A stretch of DNA of 64,000 nt from Telluria beijingensis. GTDB lineage: Bacteria > Pseudomonadota > Gammaproteobacteria > Burkholderiales > Burkholderiaceae_D. A model generated the notes under the pieces. It was not told the origin of the DNA. It did not search any database and was given only the letters and a program-made list of their open reading frames with translations. Numbering within the stretch: the first letter of the stretch is position 1; each line of letters opens with the position of its first letter. Location: contig NZ_CP132480.1 of NCBI RefSeq assembly GCF_030770395.1, positions 4,140,318 through 4,204,317 of the forward strand, read 5' to 3'. The translations under genes were made by a program, and so were the position numbers. This document shows, piece after piece, positions 1 to 7,011 of this stretch.

Positions 1-1
1 C

Positions 2-2449
2 GATACGGCGATCGCGGTGGAGGCGGGCGGCGTGGCCAACGGTACGGCCGGGATCGACCCGAGCGGCAATGTGCTGGCCAACGATACCGACGTCGATGCC
101 GGCGACAGCACGACCGTCACCAGCACCGGCGTGCAGGCCGGCGCCTACAGCAGCGCGACCCTGCCGATCACGATCCGCGGCGCCAACGATGCGCCGGTCG
201 CGAGCGACGATACGGCGATCGCGGTGGAGGCGGGCGGCGTGGCCAACGGTACGGCCGGGATCGACCCGAGCGGCAATGTGCTGGCCAACGATACCGACGT
301 CGATGCCGGCGACACCAGGACCGTCACCAGCACCGGCGTGCAGGCCGGCGCCTACGGCAGCCTGCGCCTGGATGCGGACGGCAGCTATACCTATGTGGTC
401 GACAATGCCAACCCGGTCGTGCAAGCCCTGCGCGGCGCCGGCGACACGCTCACCGAGCGCTTCGTCTACACCATGGTCGACGCCAGCGGAGCCAGCAGCA
501 GCGCGGTCCTCACGGTCACCGTGCGCGGCGCCAACGATGCGCCGGTGGCGGCGGACGATACCGCCGTCGCGACGGCGAGCGGCGCGGCCGGCGGCGGCGT
601 CGACCCGAGCGGCAACCTGCTGGCCAACGATACCGACATCGACGCCGGCGACAGCAAGACGGTGAGCAGCACCGGCGTGCTGCAGGGCGCCTACGGCAGC
701 CTGCGCGTGAACGCGGACGGCAGCTATACCTATGTGGTCGACAACGACCATCCGGCCGTGCTGGCGCTGCAAGGCCCCGGCGATACGCTGAGCGACCGCA
801 TCGTCTACACCATGGTCGATGCGGCCGGGGCGAGCAGCAGCGCGACCCTGACGGTCACGATCCGCGGCGCCAACGATGCGCCGGTGGCGAACGATGACGT
901 CGCGGTCGCGGTGGAAGCGGGCGGCGTGGCCAATGGCAGCGCCGGCGTGAACCCGAGCGGCAATGTGCTGGACAACGATACCGATGCCGATGCCGGCGAC
1001 AGCAGGACCGTCGCCAGCACCGGCGTGCTGGCGGGCGCCTACGGCAGCCTGAGCCTGGCGGCGGACGGCAGCTACACCTATGTGCTCGACAACGCGCACC
1101 CGGCGGTGCAGGCGCTGCGTACCGCCAGCGACACCCTGGTCGAGCGCATCGTCTATACCATCCGCGACGCCGCCGGCGCCGAAAGCAGCGCCACCCTGGT
1201 GGTGACGATCCGCGGCGCCAACGACGCCCCGGTCGCGCAGGACGACAGCGCCACCGCGGTCGAGGCGGGAGGCCAGGACAATGCCGTCGGCGGCCTGGAT
1301 GCCAGCGGCAATGTGCTGGAAAACGATGCCGACGTCGATGCCGGCGACGGCAAGACCGTCGTCACCACCGGCAGCTTCGGCGGCGCCTACGGCGTGCTGG
1401 AACTGAACCCGGACGGCAGCTATGTGTACCGGGTCGACCAGCGCCATCCGGCGGTCGAGCAGCTGGCCGCCGGCCAACGCCTGGTGGAGCGCTTCAGCTA
1501 CACGATGCGCGACACCGATGGCCTGACCCACGAGGCGGTGCTGACGGTGACCATCGAAGGCAGCGACGACGTGCTGTTGCCGCAGCAGGTGGACAGCTCG
1601 CTGCAGCTGCCGCCACGGCAGGAATCGTCGACCCAGGTCGCGCTGCCGCCGACGCCGTCGGGCATCGACCTGGCGTTCGGCGGCGGCGCCGGCGGCCAGG
1701 TGCGCGACTTCGCGGCGTCGCCATGGCAGATCGAGGACGGCCTGGGCCGCCTGCAGCTGCGCGTCAGCTTCGAGGTGGGGCAGGGCTGGGGCGGATCCGG
1801 CTACGACTTCGACGCCCGCAAGCTGGAGTCGGTCGATCGCGGCTTCCCGGTCGAGCGCATGAAGATGGAGGCGACCGCCGACACCACGGTCGAAGGCCAG
1901 CAGAAGGGCGGCGAGCGCCTGTTCACCTTCAAGGGCATCGGCAATACGACGATCGCGGTCGGCCGCATGCTCGACTATCACGTGCCGAACCACGCCTTCG
2001 GCCACACCGACCCGGCCGCCATCGTGCAGCTCGAGGCGCTGCTGCTCGACGGCAATCCGCTGCCGGAATGGGTCGAGTTCGACCCGACTTCGGGCGTGTT
2101 CGGCGGCCGTCCGCCGCAGGACGCCACCGACCTCGAGATCAAGGTCGTGGCGCGCGACAACGAGGGCCGCGAAGCGACCACCACCTTCCTGCTGCGGATC
2201 GAGGGGGCGGAACGGGCGCAGGACGACGGCAAGGCCGAGACCCCGGCCAAGGGCAAGGACGTGGCCAAGCGCGGCGCGACCGCCTTCTCGGAGCAGATCA
2301 AGCTCGCGCGCCGGGGCGACCCGCTGCTCGACAGCCTGATGTCGCTGGTGGCGCCGGCCAAGCCGGCCGCGCCATCCGCATCAGCCGCTTCAGCCGCACC
2401 AGCCGCCGACGGGGCAGGCCAGGACACCAACCAGACAATTTCAGCGTAA
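2..2449 (+). CDS. VCBS-repeat large surface/secreted protein, 3' part (5' end outside window)
   Basis: The reading frame is open at the left edge, so only the C-terminal ~815 residues are visible. They begin with tandem VCBS/cadherin-like repeats, each carrying the motifs DPSGNVLANDTDVDAGD, DGSYTYVVDN and VTIRGANDAPVA. A non-repetitive tail follows, containing a putative-Ig (He_PIG-like) segment around the motif FDPTSGVFGG. It ends in an Ala/Pro-rich stretch. Proteins of this type are large adhesins or matrix proteins, usually exported by type I secretion. No RTX nonapeptides are visible in the tail. TolC and HlyD-type genes follow immediately (12 nt gap), which supports the idea that this protein is the cargo of the neighbouring export genes. 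The exact role in adhesion or biofilm is inferred. Confidence 0.85.
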   Translation, partial: DTAIAVEAGGVANGTAGIDPSGNVLANDTDVDAGDSTTVTSTGVQAGAYSSATLPITIRGANDAPVASDDTAIAVEAGGVANGTAGIDPSGNVLANDTDVDAGDTRTVTSTGVQAGAYGSLRLDADGSYTYVVDNANPVVQALRGAGDTLTERFVYTMVDASGASSSAVLTVTVRGANDAPVAADDTAVATASGAAGGGVDPSGNLLANDTDIDAGDSKTVSSTGVLQGAYGSLRVNADGSYTYVVDNDHPAVLALQGPGDTLSDRIVYTMVDAAGASSSATLTVTIRGANDAPVANDDVAVAVEAGGVANGSAGVNPSGNVLDNDTDADAGDSRTVASTGVLAGAYGSLSLAADGSYTYVLDNAHPAVQALRTASDTLVERIVYTIRDAAGAESSATLVVTIRGANDAPVAQDDSATAVEAGGQDNAVGGLDASGNVLENDADVDAGDGKTVVTTGSFGGAYGVLELNPDGSYVYRVDQRHPAVEQLAAGQRLVERFSYTMRDTDGLTHEAVLTVTIEGSDDVLLPQQVDSSLQLPPRQESSTQVALPPTPSGIDLAFGGGAGGQVRDFAASPWQIEDGLGRLQLRVSFEVGQGWGGSGYDFDARKLESVDRGFPVERMKMEATADTTVEGQQKGGERLFTFKGIGNTTIAVGRMLDYHVPNHAFGHTDPAAIVQLEALLLDGNPLPEWVEFDPTSGVFGGRPPQDATDLEIKVVARDNEGREATTTFLLRIEGAERAQDDGKAETPAKGKDVAKRGATAFSEQIKLARRGDPLLDSLMSLVAPAKPAAPSASAASAAPAADGAGQDTNQTISA
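17..1575 (+). repeat. Tandem VCBS repeat array (one short and four long units)
   Basis: Units start at about 17, 224, 572, 911 and 1259. Lengths are 207, 348, 339, 348 and about 315 bp. The first unit is 47 codons shorter than the second and is otherwise nearly identical to it: 1-148 matches 208-355 with only a few mismatches, all near position 107. The array continues beyond the left edge. Confidence 0.9.
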
Positions 2450-2461
2450 CCAGGAACCATC

Positions 2462-4453
2462 GTGAATCGACTCTTTATCGCTGCCATGCTCGGCACCGCC
2501 TTTGCGGTGTCCGGCTGCGCAGTCCGGCCACTCGCCATCGACGACGACGCCCATCGCCAGCGCGCGCAGGACGACCAGCATCGCCTGTACGACGACCAGG
2601 AAGCATTGACCCAGCCCTTGACGCTGGCCGATGCGGTCGCGCGCGCACTGCGCTACAACATGGACTACCGCACCCGCCTGATGGAAGAGGCGGCGGCCAT
2701 GGGCCAGCTCGACCTGGCCAACTTCGACCTGCTGCCGCGCCTGACCGCGCAGGCGGGCTATTCGTGGCGTGACAACGATTCGTTCGGCTACGGCTACACG
2801 CCGGCCGGCACCATCTCGACCACGCCGTCGTCGGCGGTCGAGCGCACCCACCACACCAATAACGTCACCTTCGCCTGGAACGTGCTCGACTTCGGCCTGT
2901 CGTATGTGCGCGCCAAGCAGCTGGCCGACCAGTCGCTGGTGGCCGAGGAACGGCGCCGCAAGGCCCAGCAGAACCTGCTGCTGGACGTGCGTACCGCCTG
3001 GTGGCGCGCCGAGGCGGCCCAGCGCCTGCTGCCGCAGATGGACGCGCTGCTGCACGACGTCGACCAGGCCGCCGCCAGGGCGCGCGTGATCGAGACCCGC
3101 AAGCTGCTGCCGCCGCTGCAGATCGTGGCCTACCGCCGCTCGCTGCTCGACCTCACCCAGCAACTGGTGCTGCGGCGCCAGGAGCTGGAACAGGCGCGGC
3201 TCGAGTTCGCCCAGCTCGTCAACCTGCGTCCGGGCCAGGACTTCCAGGTAGCCGCCGTGGCGGCCGACCAGCCACCCATGCCGCTGCTGAACACCCGTCC
3301 CGAGACGCTCGAGGCGCTGGCCCTCGAACACCGTCCGGAGCTGCGCGAGGAAGCCTACCGCGCCCGCATCGGCGACCTCGAAGGCCGCAAGCAGATGCTG
3401 GCGCTGCTGCCTTCGCTGGGCTTCGACGTGGGCACCAACTACGACAGCAACCGCTACCTGCTCAACAACCGCTGGGCCTCGGCCGGGATGAACGTCTCGT
3501 TCAACCTGCTCAAGGTGTTCTCGATGCCGGCGGTCAAGCGCAATGCCGCCGCCAATGCCCGCATCGACGAATCGCGGCGGCTGGCGGTGACCGCCGCGGT
3601 GCTGGCCCAGGCGCGCATGGCGGCGGTGCGCTATGCGCTGCTGAACGACGAGCTGACCGTGTGGAACGACGCGGTGCAGGACGATTCGCGCATCGTCGGC
3701 TACCTGAGTGCGTCGAACCAGGCCGGCCTGGAGACCGAGCTCGAACTGATCCGGGCCCGCGCGCGCTGGATGATCTCGAAGGTCAACCGCGACCTGGTGC
3801 ACGCCAATGTGCAGGGCGCCGTCGGCCGCCTGTACAACTCGCTGGGCATCGATCCGCTGCCGCTCGAAATGGAAAGCAGCGCGCCGCAGGCGCTGGTGGC
3901 GGCGCTCGAGGAACGCCTGGGCAAGTGGGAAGCCGAGCACTTCGCGCCGGCCGCCCTGCCGGAACAGCAGCCGGTGGCGCTGGCGCCGGTCGCCGGCGTG
4001 CCGAAAGAAGCGCGCGCCGCCTTCAACGACGCCATGGCGCGCATCCTGCGCCTGTCCAAGATCCCGGTGGCGGCAGCCGGCAAGCCGGCCGCGTTCAAGG
4101 TCGACACCAGCATCAAGCTGCAGCCGCCTGGCGCCGCCGGCCAGGTGGCGCGCATGACGATTCGCCTGGTTGATGCCACCGGCAAGGTGTTGCTCGAAGC
4201 CGAGCAGTCGAGCACCCTGGTGACCCCGATTGGCCAGGACCAGTGGCGCGCGCTGGGCGAAGGCGCCGCCTACCGCCTGGTGACGCCGCTGCGTGGCGCG
4301 GCCAGGCGCGCGACCGTCGCGCCAGCCCCGGCGCCGGCCGTCGCCGCAGCCCCGGTCTCCGGCGGCACGCCATCGGCGCAGCAGTTGCTCGGCGCCGCCG
4401 ACCAGGTCAAGGCGCAGGTGTCGCACAAGATCGACGCCGCCAAGAACAAATAA
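2462..4453 (+). CDS. TolC-family outer-membrane lipoprotein with C-terminal extension
   Basis: This is an outer-membrane efflux/secretion channel protein. The GTG start gives a lipoprotein signal with lipobox VSGC (Cys19). The TolC-like helical region spans roughly residues 50-470, with two similar halves rich in Leu/Ala/Arg/Glu heptads. Typical TolC proteins end near residue 450-500. This one is 663 residues, and the extra ~190 contain a beta-rich segment (near the motif IRLVDATGKVLLEAEQSS) and an Ala/Pro-rich end. It sits 12 nt after the VCBS gene and 13 nt before an adaptor gene, so it is probably in one operon with them. It is the likely outer-membrane exit for the VCBS protein (inference). 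Confidence 0.88.
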   Translation: MNRLFIAAMLGTAFAVSGCAVRPLAIDDDAHRQRAQDDQHRLYDDQEALTQPLTLADAVARALRYNMDYRTRLMEEAAAMGQLDLANFDLLPRLTAQAGYSWRDNDSFGYGYTPAGTISTTPSSAVERTHHTNNVTFAWNVLDFGLSYVRAKQLADQSLVAEERRRKAQQNLLLDVRTAWWRAEAAQRLLPQMDALLHDVDQAAARARVIETRKLLPPLQIVAYRRSLLDLTQQLVLRRQELEQARLEFAQLVNLRPGQDFQVAAVAADQPPMPLLNTRPETLEALALEHRPELREEAYRARIGDLEGRKQMLALLPSLGFDVGTNYDSNRYLLNNRWASAGMNVSFNLLKVFSMPAVKRNAAANARIDESRRLAVTAAVLAQARMAAVRYALLNDELTVWNDAVQDDSRIVGYLSASNQAGLETELELIRARARWMISKVNRDLVHANVQGAVGRLYNSLGIDPLPLEMESSAPQALVAALEERLGKWEAEHFAPAALPEQQPVALAPVAGVPKEARAAFNDAMARILRLSKIPVAAAGKPAAFKVDTSIKLQPPGAAGQVARMTIRLVDATGKVLLEAEQSSTLVTPIGQDQWRALGEGAAYRLVTPLRGAARRATVAPAPAPAVAAAPVSGGTPSAQQLLGAADQVKAQVSHKIDAAKNK

Positions 4454-4466
4454 TCCAAGGCTTATC

Positions 4467-5240
4467 ATGATGATCAAACGACTTACTCTCTCCCTGGCCA
4501 TGCTGTGCGCGGCCTTCGGCGCCCAGGCGCAGACCCCTCCCGCCACCGCCGCCGTCCCGGACGGGGGCGGCGCCTTGCCGGCCCTGATCAGCGCCGACAG
4601 CGAAGCGACGCTGTCGGCGCAGATGCCGGGCAAGATCACGAAGATCCGCTATGCGATCGGCCAGGCCTTCCCGGCCGGCGCCGTGCTGGCCGAATTCGAT
4701 TGCGCCGAGACCCGCGCGCGGCTCGACGCCCAGCAGGCCGAATACCTGGGCGCGCGCGAGACCCACCTGGCCAAGCTCAAGCTGCAGGGCCTGGGCGCGG
4801 CCGGCGAACTCGAAGTGACGCTGGCCGCGGCTGCCGCCGAGAAGGCGAAAAGCCTGATTCGCCAGCAGGAAGCACAGATGGCGTACTGCCAGGTGCGGGC
4901 GCCGTATGCCGGGCGCGTGGTGCGCCTGAAGGCGCGCGAGGCCGAGAACGTGACCGTCAACCAGCCGGTGATGGAGATCGTGGCCAATGCGCGCCGCAAG
5001 GCCGTGGTCCACGTGCCGGCCGCCTGGGCCGCGCGCGTGCGTCCCGGCACCACCTTCACGATCCGCGTGCCCGAGACCGGCCGCGATTATCCGGCGCGCC
5101 TGGAGCGCACCAATGGCCGCGTCGATGGCGTGTCGCAGTCGCTCGAAGTCGAAGCCGTCTTCACCGGCAAGACCGACGGCCTGCTGCCGGGCATGATCGG
5201 CCAGGCGGTGTTCCCGGACAGCGTCACCAAAGGACGTTGA
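4467..5240 (+). CDS. HlyD/RND-type periplasmic adaptor (short)
   Basis: This is a membrane-fusion adaptor linking an inner-membrane component to the TolC channel. The ATG at 4467 gives a clean signal peptide (hydrophobic core LTLSLAMLCAAFGAQA) and a 257-residue protein. A biotinyl/lipoyl-like fold occupies residues ~40-75 and ~130-160 (motif VRAPYAGRVVRLKARE), with a short helical hairpin between them. A beta-barrel region runs to the C-terminus. It is shorter than classic HlyD (~470 residues) and closer to RND-type adaptors. It is the third gene of the export operon and lies 10 nt upstream of the next adaptor. Confidence 0.85.
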   Translation: MMIKRLTLSLAMLCAAFGAQAQTPPATAAVPDGGGALPALISADSEATLSAQMPGKITKIRYAIGQAFPAGAVLAEFDCAETRARLDAQQAEYLGARETHLAKLKLQGLGAAGELEVTLAAAAAEKAKSLIRQQEAQMAYCQVRAPYAGRVVRLKAREAENVTVNQPVMEIVANARRKAVVHVPAAWAARVRPGTTFTIRVPETGRDYPARLERTNGRVDGVSQSLEVEAVFTGKTDGLLPGMIGQAVFPDSVTKGR

Positions 5241-5250
5241 GGACACCCGC

Positions 5251-6576
5251 ATGAGCGAGCGCAATTTCGCCAGCCTGCTGGCCTTCGAGGGCCGGCTGCG
5301 CGGTGCGCGCAGCGCCCACGAGGCCGACTTCCTGGCGGCCAACGAGCCGCATGCGCTGTTCGGCCACGAGCAGACCTTGCTGTGGAAGGCGGGCCCGAAC
5401 GGCAAGCCGGTACTTGCGGCGGCGTCCGGCCTGTCCGAGGTCGAGCCGCGCTCGCCGTTCGGCCTGTGGTTCTCGAACGCGGTGGCGCAACTGGCCATCG
5501 AGGATGCGCCGCGCCGGGTGGCGCCGGCCGACTTTCCGAAAGATGCCGAGAGCGGCGCCGAGTGGATGCCGCAGCACCTGCTGCTGGTGCCGCTGGTGGC
5601 GGCCACTGGCCAGCGCGTCGGCGGGCTGTGGATGACGCGCGCCGAACCGTGGGGCGACGACGACCTGCAGCTGGCGCAGTGGGTGGCGCAGGTATTGGCG
5701 CATGCGCTGTGGGCCTGGGAGCGGCGGCGCTGGACCCGCATCGTGCCGGCCGCCTGGCGCGGCCTGGGGCGCGGCAGGAAGCGCGCGCTGCTGCTGGCGC
5801 TGCCCCTGTGCCTGTTGATCCCGGTGCGCCTGTCGGCGCTGGCGCCGGCCGAGGTATCGCCGGCGCGCCCGCAGCCGGTGACGGCGCCGATCGACGGCGT
5901 GGTGGCGCAGGTCCTGGTGGCGCCCAACCAGCGCGTCAAGGCGGGAACGAAGCTGCTGGAGCTGGACGATACCGCGACCCGCAACCGCCTGCTGGTGGCG
6001 ACCAAGAGCCTCGACACGGCGCGCGCCGACCTCGCGCGTGCGGCCGGCAAATCGTTCGGCGACGACGCCTCGAAGGCCGAGCTGCAACTGCTCGAATCGC
6101 GCGTGGCCGAGCGGCGCGCCGAGACGGTGTATCTGCAGGAACTGCTGGCGCGCCTGGCGCCGACCGCCCGGTTTGATGGCATCGCGCTGTTCGCCGACGC
6201 CGACGAGTGGCGTGGCCGCCCGGTGCAGACCGGCGAGCGCCTGATGACGCTGGCCGACCCGGCGCAGGCGCAGCTGACGGTCTACCTGGCGCCGGACGAC
6301 GCCATCGCGCTCGACCCGGGCGCCGAGGTGCGCGCCTACCTGAACGTGGCCCCGCTCAGCTCCTACGCGGCCAAGGTGACCCAGGCCTCGTACGAGGCCG
6401 GCACCAGCCCCGAGGGCACGCCGGCGTATGTGATCAAGGCCGCCTTTGCACCCGGAGAGACGGTGCCGCGGCTGGGCCTGAAGGGCACCGCGAAAGTGTA
6501 CGGAGAGTGGACGGTGCTGGGGTATTACATCCTGCGCAAGCCGCTGCGTACCTTGCGGCGCACGATCGGGATTTGA
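5251..6576 (+). CDS. GAF-like domain fused to HlyD-type adaptor
   Basis: This 441-residue protein has an unusual order. Residues ~1-155 look like a GAF-type cytoplasmic sensor or scaffold fold, with the motif LLLVPLVAATGQRVGGLWM. One membrane segment follows at ~176-195 (LLLALPLCLLIPV). A HlyD-like adaptor comes after it (lipoyl half near APIDGVVAQVLVAPNQRVKAG, a helical hairpin, then a beta-barrel to residue 430). The natural topology is GAF inside the cell and adaptor in the periplasm. It is the last gene of the VCBS-TolC-adaptor operon. The GAF call rests on fold-like pattern only, and no ligand residues can be assigned. Confidence 0.78.
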   Translation: MSERNFASLLAFEGRLRGARSAHEADFLAANEPHALFGHEQTLLWKAGPNGKPVLAAASGLSEVEPRSPFGLWFSNAVAQLAIEDAPRRVAPADFPKDAESGAEWMPQHLLLVPLVAATGQRVGGLWMTRAEPWGDDDLQLAQWVAQVLAHALWAWERRRWTRIVPAAWRGLGRGRKRALLLALPLCLLIPVRLSALAPAEVSPARPQPVTAPIDGVVAQVLVAPNQRVKAGTKLLELDDTATRNRLLVATKSLDTARADLARAAGKSFGDDASKAELQLLESRVAERRAETVYLQELLARLAPTARFDGIALFADADEWRGRPVQTGERLMTLADPAQAQLTVYLAPDDAIALDPGAEVRAYLNVAPLSSYAAKVTQASYEAGTSPEGTPAYVIKAAFAPGETVPRLGLKGTAKVYGEWTVLGYYILRKPLRTLRRTIGI

Positions 6577-7011
6577 GTACCCGAGTCACACCCACCACCA
6601 ACTCGCGCACGTCGTTCCCGCGAAGGCGGGAACCCAAGTACGTAATGCAGTTGCCAGCTCACGCGTCATTGGTCACGCATGCAAACTTGGGTTCCCGCCT
6701 GCGCGCACTAGCGTCCGGAATATTTATTCGCGAAGTAAGCATGTCCTTCCCGCGCTCGCCGGGCGCCTTGGCCGGAATCCAAGTAACGTCATAGAATGCT
6801 CATGCGCAGGCATAGCCTCAGCCTGTATCGGAGCGCGATGTTTGAGCCGCTGGTCCGCTGCAGTTGGGTACACGCCTGCGCGGGTACGACGTGTATTTCG
6901 CTATAGAGGGTCGCCTTTTCGGGATCCGAATTTGTTCCGGACACCAGTGCGCCTGCGCGGGAACGACGGGGTGAGGCTAGCGGGAAAACGATGTGCGTTG
7001 GTTACGCACGA
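6577..7011. repeat. REP/BIME-like palindrome cluster between convergent operons
   Basis: This 435-bp non-coding stretch holds several copies of a GC-rich palindrome. The clearest is GTTCCCGC-GAAG-GCGGGAAC at 6614-6633. A 14-bp arm, GCGGGAACCCAAGT (6626-6639), recurs inverted at 6685-6698. More degenerate copies lie near 6750-6785, 6866-6890 and 6947-6970. Such repeats are common at convergent gene ends and may form terminators or mRNA-stabilising hairpins. No gene is seen here. Confidence 0.7.

Noticed and set aside
1..1575. Regular direct repeats that could suggest a CRISPR array
   Set aside because: The units are 207-348 bp, in frame and translate to VCBS domains. There are no short repeats with unique spacers.
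2250..2449. Possible RTX or C-terminal secretion signal in the VCBS protein
   Set aside because: No GGxGxDxUx nonapeptides are present and type I signals lack a readable consensus.
2441..4639. Long minus-strand open frame of 732 residues opposite the TolC gene
   Set aside because: It is the shadow of a GC-rich gene: Arg/His/Gln-rich composition, no domain, and the plus-strand frame is clearly TolC-like.
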